The notes below the pieces were generated by a model, which was not told where the DNA came from, made no database searches, and saw only the letters and a program-made list of their open reading frames with translations. From Diphasiastrum complanatum (Eukaryota > Streptophyta > Lycopodiopsida > Lycopodiales > Lycopodiaceae): a stretch of 64,000 nt of DNA. Location: contig CM055112.1 in NCBI GenBank assembly GCA_029204225.1, positions 903,852-967,851 on the forward strand. Direction: 5' to 3'. Below, one piece after another: positions 23,993 through 34,320 of this stretch (within the stretch, counting starts at the first letter, position 1; every line of letters begins with the position of its first letter). A program made the position numbers and the translations under genes.

Positions 23993-26341
23993 AGAGTTTG
24001 AGAGGATACTCAACTCGTGGGATATGCCAAAGTGAGCACACATCTATCTTTTTCACCATTTTCATCAATTTTTACTATCAATCAAGTAGAATTGGATAGA
24101 AGTGAGTGTTCTGAGGTCTTAGACTTTTCATTTCACACATATTACTGTGTTTGAGTTGAAAGCAAGTTCCTAGAGAGTTTATCAGTACATTGAAACTTGT
24201 GGGAGAGATAGACTTCTTGCTTGCATGTGCTTCTTCTTTTGTGACTAAAGCAAGATCCAAATTCAAAATAGATTGATTTTCTGTATTGAGAATTTGTTCT
24301 CACATCTGCTGTTAAATTTCATAGGGTGGATCAACATCTTTGTTAGATCCTAGATTGAGATAACAAGCAACATCCTTTCAACTCCATTTTTTATCATTAC
24401 TAGAATTTCTCACCAAGAAGATGTCTTCATCTGGTTCACATTTCTTAGAACACAGTGAGAGATTAACATCTTCCAATTATGCAAAGTGGAAGATCGGAAT
24501 GGAATCATTGTTGAGTCTACAGGATGTAATGGATATTGTGAGTGGAGTTGAAGAAGAGCCTGCTGCTTCTAATGAAGATGCAACATTCCACAAAAGAACC
24601 AAAATTGCCCTTCATTTTATAAAATTGAATGTTACCAATGAAGTGTTAAGAGAGATCAATACATGCACCACTGCCAAGGAAGCTTGGGATACTCTAAAAA
24701 CAATCTATGAAATCAAAAATACTTATAGATTGCTTACACTTAGAAACCAAATATTTCTAAGTTATCAGAGAGTAGATGAGAGTGCTTTATCATATGTCAT
24801 GAGAGTTACGGATATTCATCAAGAGTTAGCTGGTATTAGTGATGCTCTTAAGAACATTGAACTTGTTCAAGTTGTCTTAATTGGACTTAGAGATGAGTAT
24901 GACAATATTGTGCAGACTTATGCTGTCAGAGAGGATCTTCTATCCTTGGAGACACTGCAACGTGTTCTCATTGGTGAAGAAAGCAGGCAAGAGAACAAGA
25001 TGTTGAAGATCAACAGACTTTCATTGAAAGATGGTGGAGATGACAAAGCACTCTTCATCAGAGACAAGTCAAGAGGCAAGGGCAAAGGACAACAACACTT
25101 CATGAAGGATAAAGCCAAAGAAGGTGGTGAGGATTAGTCCTCACAAGGTGCAACATCCAGTGGCGAGAAGAAGCTGTCAAAGATCAAGTGTTTTTTCTGT
25201 GAAAAGAAATGACACTATGCATCAAATTGTTTCAAGAAGAAGAACCAATCTAAGCAAGCTAACCTTACTAATGAGGATGAGTGTGAGGGTGTAGAGAGTG
25301 AAATTGGAGGATTCATTAATGATGTTTACTTTTTCATCTTTTTCTTTTAAGAATGAAAAAGTTTGGTGGATAGGTAGTGGGACTAGTTCTTACATGTCTA
25401 GTTCTAGGAACTCTTTCACTAATCTCATGCCATATCTAGGTGCAAAAAGGTCAATCTATAATGCTAATGATGTAGAGTGTAGGATTGAAGGAATAGGTAA
25501 CATTCCATTACATGCATCATCATCAAAATCTTTTTGCTTACATGATGTACTGTATGTACCTAGATTGACTAAGAATCTCATTAGTGTAGGACCGTTGTTT
25601 GATAGTGAATTGGATGTCAAGTTTTAAGTTGACAAGTGTATAATCTCAAGAGAATGAAGTTATTGCTAGAGGATCTAGAACTAGTAAGTTGTACAAATTA
25701 GATTCTAGGGAGAGTGCTAACATTTCAGATATTGCTTATAAGACCAAGGTTTTACAAGAAAATCTGTGGCATAAGAGATTGGGTCATCCCAATTTCAAAG
25801 CCATGCAATCTATGGTCAAAGAAGGAAAAGTTGTTGGCCCTACCAAAGACACTGTCAAAGGAGCTTCTACCTTGTGAAGCTTGTGTGCTGGCAAAGTCAC
25901 ACAGAAGGCCTTTTCCTAGATCAAGTATCAAGACAAAGCAACCATTTGTTTCAAGCATAGAGATATGTTACAAATTGGATTATTGTATACCTAATTATAA
26001 TTAGATCCAGCTGAGTCATCTTTGTCCATTGACATTGCAATCGAACTCATGTGAGTGCGATGCATGGGATTGAGAATGTGATATCTGCATCCAATGAAGA
26101 TAATTCAGTTATCTGAGAAATGTGATGAGAGTAAAAGTCAGACCACATTAATGTAGTGAAGTTAGTGTACACTCAGATGTTCATTTCTCATCAACTAAGA
26201 GCAAAGGAGAAGCCAACTGCTTTGTCTCTTTTGTAGATGATTATACAAGACATTCTTGCATCTATACGATGTCTTCAAAAGCCATGGTTTATGATGTTTT
26301 TCTTACTTGTAAAGCTTATGTAGAGAAGCAGTTTCCTTTGA
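23993..26341 (+). mobile_element. Copia B, 5' half (fossil gag-protease-integrase N-part)
   Basis: This is the plus-strand Copia 5' half. Gag runs from ATG 24421 to about 25137 (EHSERLTSSNYAKWKIGMES, the plant Copia gag N-terminus). Then come a decayed CCHC knuckle (about 25187-25240), a protease region (about 25360-25620, SSYMSSSRN and YVPRLTKNLISV), GAG-pre-integrase (LWHKRLGHPNFKAM, about 25765-25810) and the integrase N-part with FVDDYTRH (about 26225-26260). A 200-bp foreign segment sits at 25963-26163. About four to six interruptions are visible. At 26341-26348 the sequence changes to Gypsy integrase. The 3' half of the family is at 5.47-8.61 kb on the minus strand. Confidence 0.87.
25963..26163 (-). 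mobile_element. Antisense CACTA-derived segment inside Copia B
   Basis: The reverse complement of this 200-bp stretch matches 31871-32080 at about 88 % by eye. The match includes the intron-like part, the TTGGATGCAG acceptor-like word and the GATCTAATTATAATTAG end of a reading frame. It carries no transposon terminus and no obvious target duplication. It therefore looks like a captured or filler piece of the CACTA 3' gene region rather than a complete insertion. It lies between the GAG-pre-integrase and integrase parts of Copia B. Confidence 0.75.
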
Positions 26342-26344
26342 AGA

Positions 26345-27208
26345 ATTATGTTGGTCCTATTCATCCCGCTGCTCAAGGATCTCAGGCCCGCTACATTATC
26401 GTCGCAACTGATTATATGACCAAGTGGGTTGAAGCCAAAGCTGTCAAAGTGGCTGATGCGAAATCTACGGCCAAGTTTCTATATGAAAATATTATAATCA
26501 GATTTGGATGTCCGATCGAAATTGTCAGTGATCAGGGTACACACTTTGTTAATCAAACAATAAAGTGTTTACTGGAAGATTTTTTTGTTATACACAGATT
26601 TAGTACTCCCTATTATCCTAGAGGGAATGGCCAATCTGAATCTTCCAATAAGATTCTTGGCATCATTATTACAAAGACAGTTGAAGCGAGTCGCTCTGAT
26701 TGGGAACATAAACTGTATGCAGCATTATGGGCATTCAAAACCGCTTACAAAAATAGTACAAATCAAACACCTTTTCAACTGGTTTTATGGTCAAAATGCT
26801 GTTATGCCAATTGAAGTTTTAATCCCATTTTTACGCATAGCAGCAACGGAACGATTAAATGATGATCAGTCTTTACAACTTCGTCATGAAGTGTTGCACA
26901 AATTATGTGAAACCCGATTGATGGCAGTTCACGCCTTAGCAGCAGAGAAAGCCCGTCGCAAGGCATGGCACGATCATCGATTGCACAAGAAAGATCTGAA
27001 AGCAGGAGATCTTGCATTGATGTACAAAACCAAGCTGATCAAGGGTAAGTTGAAGTTTATTGGGGAAGGCCCGTATAAAGTGAAGAAAATCCTGAACTAT
27101 GACACAATAATTCTTGAGCACTTGGATGAAAAACGATTTGATACTCCGATAAATGACAACCGACTATGCAAGTTTCGGCAGCCTGCTCCGCCAGTTCAGC
27201 AAGCATGA
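26345..27208 (+). mobile_element. Gypsy D, integrase core and C-terminus (fossil)
   Basis: The plus-strand frame opens with YVGPIHPAAQGSQARYIIVA and runs through the integrase catalytic core: ATDYMTKWVEA, VSDQGTHFVN and YYPRGNGQSES. The C-terminal part includes GDLALMYKTK and GPYKVKKIL, ending at 27208. The family expects Asp-Asp-35-Glu and the surroundings of all three acidic residues are visible. The zinc-binding part that should precede it is at 8.61-8.92 kb on the other strand. The coding similarity is good but interrupted (about one or two breaks). Confidence 0.85.
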
Positions 27209-28000
27209 TCTCAATATATTTTTCATTTTATTTGTTTTTAATTTTTTGTTTTCAGTAATTAATTTGCTGACTTTTTTTAAAAGAATATAGTTTAAAAAAA
27301 AATGAGAAAAAAAAAAGACTGATGAGCAAAAGTCAGGAAGTCATCATTATAAGTAAAAGGAAGCACAGTATTCTTATGAAAAATGACTTAGAAAACCACT
27401 GTTTTGGGCAAATTTGGCCAATACAGTATCAGAAACCTTCGCTGAGCTCTCAAAATATACATCCATCCTTGATTTATCTGAATTGAGGTGGGCGAAGATT
27501 TTTGACAAGAGAAAATTCATTCTTTGAGTCAGGCGAATGTTTAGTGATATGCCATTTTGGGAACCTTTGTTGAGCATCATAACGTCATTATAAACTTTCA
27601 CCGACCTGCTAGATGATTTTAAAATGTCAAAATTAGGTTGTCCATAGGTTCAGATTGTGAAAAAACACATTTATGACAGTACTTGGGCGAAGGACCCTCC
27701 TGGGTGAAGGTTCATCCTTCGCCAGCCCTAAAAAACGTTCGCCTGATAGGTTCAGATCCCTAGAAACCTTCGCCGAGATTTTTGTAGTCTATTTTTACAA
27801 TACTGTACATGCCTGCAGATTTTTGTTCAAAACTGATCAGCCCAACTACACCAAATTCACCTATAAGTTGGCTAAATTCAATTCATTTCTCACTTGTGCT
27901 AGCGAAGCTCTTGTGAATTTTTCTTGCAACCAAAGCCTTCCAAATTTCTTACATTGTCTTCTGATACACTCTCACGCGGTTATAATTCCTTTCTGATCAT
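27209..28000 (+). other. Non-coding 3' region of Gypsy D with motif array
   Basis: No gene is seen. Between 27430 and 27780 the words AAACCTTCGCTGAG, GGGCGAAG, TTCACCGACC, GGCGAAGGACC, CCTTCGCC and AACCTTCGCCGAG recur. These are the same dispersed motif found in the leader at 14.66-15.22 kb. The match supports assigning both stretches to one element family. Confidence 0.55.
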
Positions 28001-29560
28001 CATGTCGTCTACTGATACTTCCTAGTCTCCGCGCTATACTATCCATCGTGATGTCCCATCTGCAACGGACATCATAATTCTTCCTAGCACAAGCATGGTT
28101 ACTCAATGGATGACCCTTGCAGAGCCTCTACTTATTGCAATGGGTATTCATGAGAGAGCCTTTTCAGGACACATCAATATGGATTTCATCACTCTTGCCT
28201 TCAGTACATGGAAGGAAGAAAAATTCAAGTTTTATATCACCTTCCAAGGAGCCACACACAAGGTGCACGTCACTGAGGCCGCACTTGTAGCTATAGGAAT
28301 CTCATCCGGTATGCAAGCCTCACCCAATCACAAGCACGCCAAATAGGCCATCAAGCCATACATTGACCTCACCAACGATCTGCACTGGACGAATGATGGC
28401 TACCTTCTGGAAGCCATCACTGAGCCTTACATCCATGCCGCTGCCCAATTGTTGAAAGCATTTCCCGATCATTGGCAACCTCAAGAAAGACCGCATCACA
28501 TCTTAAATCCTTCAGAAAATAGTGGAATCCCACATAAAGTTGGCCAAAGTCCCTCTTGAACCATATAACTGGTTCAAGACTGTTTCTGGTGAGCTCAAGC
28601 GAGCTATTAAGGCCAATACAAAGCAACAATTCATCGTTGGCTCTCTATTGTCCCACTTAGCCGATTCTCACTTAGAAAACAGAATCCATGGCTTCCACCT
28701 GGATTCTGTGCTTTCGGTTTACGAAGAAGCACCGGCCGAGTCATCTCACCAGGCCTCAAGTTCTCATAGTCGTCGTCGTCCACACAACAAGATCGTAATT
28801 CCTGACTCGCCTTCCACGTCACGACGACGTACTAGGCATACCTCATCAGCTGCGCTTCCAACCTCTGCTGTTGTTCGCACTGAACTTCCCATTTCCCTCA
28901 CCTCTGATGCTTCCCTCGCCTCTGCTCCCATACAAGGACAGTCTGTGACCATTGGGCCTACCATTCCCATCACGGCTGCCCAGGCCGCCTTATCCCCGCA
29001 CACCGAAGCAACCTCAGCCAACACACAATTTTTCATGGATATGTTCGATGATTCCGACCCCCTTGGGGCCACCGAAATCTTTGAAATGCCCCAGAGCCCA
29101 GTGCCCTTTGAACCCCAATCCCCTGGAAGAGGATTCGGGCATATCCATGAAGCTATTGTTGGTGTTGAAGATGCCAGTCAGCAACCACCCACACAGGGTA
29201 GCCCAGCCACACTTCGGGTCGACACAGTTGTAAAGTCACCAAAGCAGTTCGATGTCACGGTGCCTGAAGAGTTTGAAGACTAGGATATTTTTTAAGAAGA
29301 AGAGACCTTGGCACCTATTCCATGCCTACCAACGATAGTACGATCAGGGTCTCCTGCAGCGGCCACCTCCATGACTGTCGATTCTGGTGATGCTCTCAGG
29401 TTAGTTTAAGCCTTGGGCAAGTGATCCAGTCTATGCTGGATAAGAAGAAGGAAATGAAGCAGAGGATCTCTGATTTAGGATCCGAAAATACTCTGATCAG
29501 CTAGAAAATTGTCCAGCTGGATCGAGAGCGTAGCTCAATTAAACCGAGAGATTAAGTTTG
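28001..29560 (+). mobile_element. Additional 3' reading frame of Gypsy D (fossil)
   Basis: A protein-like region follows pol on the same strand. Its N-part (about 28095-28345) has a globular composition with PLLIAMGIHERAFSGHINMD. Its middle (28522-29283) is Ser/Pro/Thr-rich with an Arg/Ser-rich patch (SHSRRRPHNK). Its end (about 29400-29550) has coiled-coil character (SMLDKKKEMKQRISDLGSEN). Extra frames after pol are known in some Ogre/Tat/Athila elements, but I recognise no named domain. I see no signal peptide or membrane segment. A few interruptions are present. It might instead be a host-derived piece. Confidence 0.5.
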
Positions 29561-29589
29561 TTCTATTTGTATATTGTTATTATATCTCA

Positions 29590-30932
29590 TATAGATAGCT
29601 CTTTATCTTCATCACTCAATGAAGCTAGAGTCATTGACAAGTCCAATGGTTCTAACTTCTACATCTGAAAGTAAACACATAGAATGATGTTGATAGCTAG
29701 AAATCTTTGGGATGTAGTAGAAGGTGCAGACCTGAAACCAGAAGATAATGATCAAGCAAAGGCCTGGAGGATCAAAGATTAGAAGGCCTTAGCATGTATC
29801 ACACTCAATCTGGCCGACTCCCAAATATCTCATGTTACCACATGCAAAACCTCTAAGGAAGCACTGGACTTGTTATCAAGTCTGTATGAGACTCCTGATG
29901 TAACCACGACATTACATCTTAGAAGGAAGTTCTTTACTCTTAGCATGTCTGATTCTATTGCCATCACTTCTCACATCAACAACTTCAAGTCCATGTTAGA
30001 TCAGTTATCAGCTGTAGGATGTTCTATTCAAGATGATGATGTTGTCATGACCTTGCTTTCTTCTCTTCCAAAGTCCTATGAGCACTTTGTGGTGATGATC
30101 TCCACACAACCCGACCTCACTCTTTAAAAGGTGATCGATCATCTTCTTCAAAAAGAAATGCGGAGACTAGCAGACTGTCCATCAAAGACAAATCCATGGC
30201 TCTATACACCAAGAAGAAGACTATTCCAAGGGCAAGAATCAAGTGCAGCAGCAGCAGCAGAAGTCTCGCACTCAAGGTGAGCATGGTGGATTGTCCAAGA
30301 AGCTCTTCTGCAGATATTGCAAGAGAGCTAATCACGACATCAAGGAGTGTTGTATCTGAATCTACAATGAGGCAAAGAAGCAGCAACAACAACAGCAACC
30401 AGACTCCTCCAACGCGGTTGAATTCAAGGAACAAGACACACACTTGTTAATGGCTTACAGCAGCAGTGAAGACTGTGATAGCTGGTACCTAGACAGTGGC
30501 ACTACCCAACACATGACCTCTTGCAAGGAATGGTTTACGGAGTACATAGCTTACAACAAAGACCAATTTATCCACCTCGGAGATTCTAGCACCATACGCG
30601 TGGAAGGCAAAGGAGCAGTGAAGATCTGCTTCAACAACGATCTGTCCATTTGTGTTCCTAAGGTCGTTCATGTTCCTCAATTGTCAAAGAACCTGTTATC
30701 AGTCTCTAAGATAACTGATGAGGGCCACACTGTTACTTTCTCATGTGAGCAGTGTACAATACTCGAGGAAGAAACTACTCTGACTACATGCACTAGTGTC
30801 AAAAATCTTTACATACTCTTTAATTCAATTGCATTAGCTAATATCTCTAATGAAAATGTAAACGATAGTGCTGTTCTATGGCATAGTCGATTTAGACACA
30901 TGAATACAAGACCACTTTCTTATATGCAAATC
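29590..30932 (+). mobile_element. Copia E fragment (fossil gag-protease)
   Basis: This plus-strand Copia 5' piece is of a different family from A, B and G. It has gag with MLIARNLWDVVEGADLKPED (about 29680-29740) and LTTCKTSKEALDLL-like segments, then SLPKSYEHFVVMIS (about 30065-30100). A glutamine/serine-rich knuckle region follows (30190-30420), then protease with WYLDSGTTQHMTS (about 30480-30520) and VVHVPQLSKNLLSVSK, and GAG-pre-integrase LWHSRFRHMNTRPLSYM. No LTR, RT or RNase H of this family is seen. About four interruptions are visible. It is followed immediately by CACTA sequence. Confidence 0.8.
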
Positions 30933-31303
30933 TAGGCCATACGACATGCACGCGGACGATTGGAAGTTTGCAAAGAAAGAATTTCGAGAAGATCTAGATT
31001 GTTTCAGGCAACAAAGAGAGGCAGTTAAGAAGCGAATGGAGACGGCGTGGCCCTCGCACCTGGGCAGTGGTGGCCCTGGTTCTTTTCATGCCCATTTCAT
31101 AAGTCTCCCAACCCATAAGTTGAACTTGTTTTAATTCATATTTTATTTGTGGATTTATTTAAATTAAATTACAATCACCGATTTGTCGGTTCATGCAGAA
31201 ATCTGTCGTAAAGCGGTCTCCCACAAAAGAGGAGTACAAGTATGCTTATTTCAACAACTTGCAATTATTACTCGAATTATTGGAGAGACAAGAAATGAGA
31301 ATT

Positions 31304-32115
31304 GATTGGGATGGATATTCTGAGGTATGTATTATGGTTTCAACATATATTTTGAATTCACCACATTCATTTGGACAGACACTTTAACAACATCACTTAC
31401 AAAATTTACAAATCTTCGTTGCATGCAGGTATCGCAGTCCCAGTCTCATGCATGGTAGTTACATAAGTCTGATGACCATGGCCAAGACGGGGACGATGCA
31501 ATTGGATCTAATAATTAGGTGTTTCATTCTTATATATATTTGTAATGCGAACATTTATGTATCAATATATATAATTTTGTTTAACTTATGAAGTCCTCTA
31601 CATGGATCTTCAATTGTATGTAGTCCAGGTTTAGGATAGAATGGAGCCATTTGACAAGGTTATAACGATGTCCATGGGAGAACCTTGGCCACCACTGCCA
31701 AGGTGAGATGGTTCCTAAAGTTGCCTGTAGCTTCTTAGCAGCCTCCCATTATTGTTTGACACGGTCTGAATTTTCAGGGAATCCTTTCTTCACAAACTTC
31801 AAGTCTTCCTTGTGCCTTGATTCGGATGGATATTCTAGATCTGAGGTATATGGGGCTTCAAGATATACTTTAACTTCACTACATTCATGTGGTCTGACTT
31901 TCAATCTCATCACATTTCTCAGATAACTGAATCATCTTCATTGGATGCAGGTATCACAGTCTCAATCCCATGCATCATAGGCACATGAGTCCGATTGCGA
32001 CGTCAATGGCCAGGATGAGGACGACTTAGCTGGATCTAATTATAATTAGGTATATTTCAATAATCCAATTTGACATATTTTTGTACTTGGAACATTTATG
32101 TATGAATATATTTTC
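31304..32115 (+). repeat. Duplicated 3' gene end inside the CACTA fragment
   Basis: The stretches 31304-31565 and 31818-32115 are direct repeats. Each has GGATGGATATTCT, a donor GAG/GTAT, an intron of roughly 100 bp and an acceptor (GCATGCAG or TTGGATGCAG). Each then has a last exon encoding VSQSQSHA...QD-D-A-GSN ending in TAG, and a similar AT-rich 3' tail. Identity is about 75-80 %, so this is an old duplication. In both copies the frame after QSHA is interrupted by an in-frame TAG at the same place, so either the stop is ancestral or the splice model is incomplete. Confidence 0.6.
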
Positions 32116-32329
32116 GTTGAATTTAAGTTTCCCTCATCAATTTTTAAGTGCTTAAAATGTAACTCAAATAAATTTTGCAATTTTTTTTATTAACAATAAT
32201 GAATGAACAAATGATTTTGCTTACCAATTTCATAAGAAGTGGTGCAAAAGACTCCTGATGTCGGATGGAGTCCATTTTTAGGGTAGAATGGACTGGCTCC
32301 ATTATGCCCTAAAAAAAAGTTTCTGATTT

Positions 32330-32580
32330 TAAACCCTCGGAACAGGGTAAACTTTTGATAGAGATATACCAAGGGATACCCCTCGGTATAATCCTCGGAA
32401 TAGAGAGGGTCACCAATACCTTGTTGGGAGGGATATATCGAGGGGTCGCGGTGTATCTCTCGGTATACGCGTGTTATAAACAACGCAAAAACGAGGTGAA
32501 GAAGCCTCGATTACCAAGGCAATTATCGAGGATCTTGTTCCGAGGCATACTCAGGGTTTATACCGAGGTATATGATGTTT
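32330..32580. repeat. CACTA subterminal repeat cluster
   Basis: About eight to ten short words related to ATACCGAGG or CCTCGGTAT lie in both orientations (for example near 32336, 32381, 32393, 32457, 32502, 32526, 32540 and 32561). Such clusters bind the accessory protein TNPA in En/Spm. By analogy these are candidate binding sites of this family's accessory protein. Confidence 0.6.
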
Positions 32581-32651
32581 TTTCAAAAAAAAAGAAAATC
32601 TTCATAAAAGCCTTGGTAATAGGGTCAGAAATCCCCCAGAATGTTGTAGTG

Positions 32652-34200
32652 TGATTTTTGAACTTTTGGTGATCTTGAAGTTTCTCTTTGAGAGCTTTCT
32701 TGATGGAGTTTGTGGTACATGTGCCTACAATCACATGAGAGCTTTGATCATGCTCTAGTTTCAGGCCTTATCTTATGAATGATCAATAATGATGAATAAT
32801 GGACTCTTACTTTGTCTATTTTGGTGAAGTTTTGCTATCTTTATCTATCTTCTTGATCTCTTGAGTATTTTCTTGATTTCTTGTATTTCCATTGTAATTT
32901 GATGTTTATGAATGGATTAGATGTTTTAATGCTTAGGTTGGCACGTGACATGGTAGCTGTATCCTTGTGAGTTGTCAAAACCCTACATATATATAACTGT
33001 TAGACTCCAACAGCCTTATTTTGACTCATTTTTCGATGCCTAGATTGATTTGAAATATAATTATCATATGATTTCATGTCAGAAATGTCATCAAAATTCA
33101 TAGCAACTATTGTAGTGAGTCCTCAAAATGTAGATTAGGTCAACTTCATCCAAATTGCAAATTTAGAAGACATCTCTTAAAAATTGAACCCATGGCTCAA
33201 GGTTGAAGAGATATTCTGATTTTAGTAACTTAATTTTGACTCATTTTAAACATACCAATTGATTTGGAATCATCTAAGTCTTTTATTAATTTTTTCCACT
33301 CCTACATCCACATGGATCAATAGAAATCAATTATTTTGGATGTTTTAAATCATATCTTGATATAGTTGGTAGACCATGAATTTTCCTTTCATACTTACAA
33401 ACATCCAAATTGTTTCAGATATCTAATATTAATGTTGATACATTTCTTGGAATTTGTAATCTCTTATAGTTATAAACTACAATAGGGAACAAGTTTCAGG
33501 TCATGCTTAAAGTGATTAATCCATATTTGATGTGGCTTTTATGCTCTAGATTGTTGCATTCTAGGTTGTTGACTAGTTTTGACAAATATTGATGTGTGGG
33601 ATGCCAACAATGCTCTTTTCTCATAGTTAATTGCTTCTTATGCAGGTTGACATCTTACCTCAATCCCTAGCAAATAGTCCCTAACACATATGGAAAAATA
33701 TTTAATTTTTATGTATGGACTAGATAATCAATGTTTGGAGGCCCATTGTCATTGAGAGTTTTTTCTTATACTCAGCTACTCCGGATTCTTATTGGCTACT
33801 CCAATTTCAGCTCCATTTCTATTCATTGGATTAAATAGGATAAAACTCCATTATGTTTGAAGGCCCATTGCAAGAATATAATGGTGAGTGCTCTTGTCGA
33901 GCCATGGAGCCATGATACCACGACAAGACAATTGGATATGCCATTGTATCCTTACCATGGGCCAACAAACATGCATTATCATACATAATGTGTGTCAAGA
34001 AATTTAAAAAGAAAATCTATGAGCATAGTTTTGAAATTTTCGTGAATGATTCCATCCATGAGGCCTACATGTTTTTAAAATTTCATCTTCGAGCCTTATG
34101 TATTTTCAAAACTCCATCCATGAGAATACATATTTTGAGGGCAGAGGCCTAAAAAGTAGACCCATTCAAGTTTGTAGAAAAACAAGGGGCCCTTAATTAT
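32652..34200. other. Unassigned AT-rich region
   Basis: I recognise no gene, LTR or terminal motif in this 1.5 kb. The sequence has no long open frame with coding character. It may be decayed repeat or intergenic DNA. Confidence 0.4.
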
Positions 34201-34213
34201 GCCCTAGGTAATG

Positions 34214-34307
34214 CTTCTTGGTTTCCAAGGGGAGGCTCAAACCTAAGACCAGAGAAACTTTGGATGTTTGGATGTCAAGCCAACCAACTCAGCCAACCTA
34301 GTTGGTT
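34214..34307 (-). mobile_element. 94-bp tRNA-derived retroposon (SINE-like)
   Basis: On the minus strand this segment has a perfect pol III A box (TGGCTGAGTTGG, 34295-34284) and a near-consensus B box (GGTTTGAGCCT, 34243-34233), about 40 bp apart. It is flanked by a perfect 13-bp direct repeat, GCCCTAGGTAATG (34201-34213 and 34308-34320), which fits LINE-type target-primed insertion. There is no long A or T tail and no SINE body beyond the tRNA-like head. It is therefore either a minimal SINE or a retroposed tRNA-like transcript. Confidence 0.8.
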
Positions 34308-34320
34308 GCCCTAGGTAATG

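Larger units (their letters stand above)
30936..32651 (+). mobile_element. CACTA (En/Spm-type) transposon, 3' part
   Basis: The right terminus reads TTGTAGTG at 32644-32651, the complement of CACTACAA, the signature end of CACTA transposons. Next to it lies a subterminal region (32330-32580) with repeated CCTCGGTAT/ATACCGAGG words in both orientations, a family hallmark. Upstream are exon-like pieces on the plus strand: 30940-31130 (KKEFREDLDCFRQQREAVKK and GSGGPGSFHAHF, resembling the end of the CACTA-associated Transposase_24 domain) and 31198-31324 (KSVVKRSPTKEEYKYAYF). The latter ends at a GTATGT donor, and a last exon begins after GCATGCAG at about 31428. The left terminus and the TnpD/Tnp2-like transposase are not present. 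The 3-bp flank after the end is TGA. Confidence 0.7.

Noticed and set aside
28001-29560. An envelope-like protein in Gypsy D
   Set aside because: I see no signal peptide, membrane segment or cysteine pattern. The position alone is not evidence.
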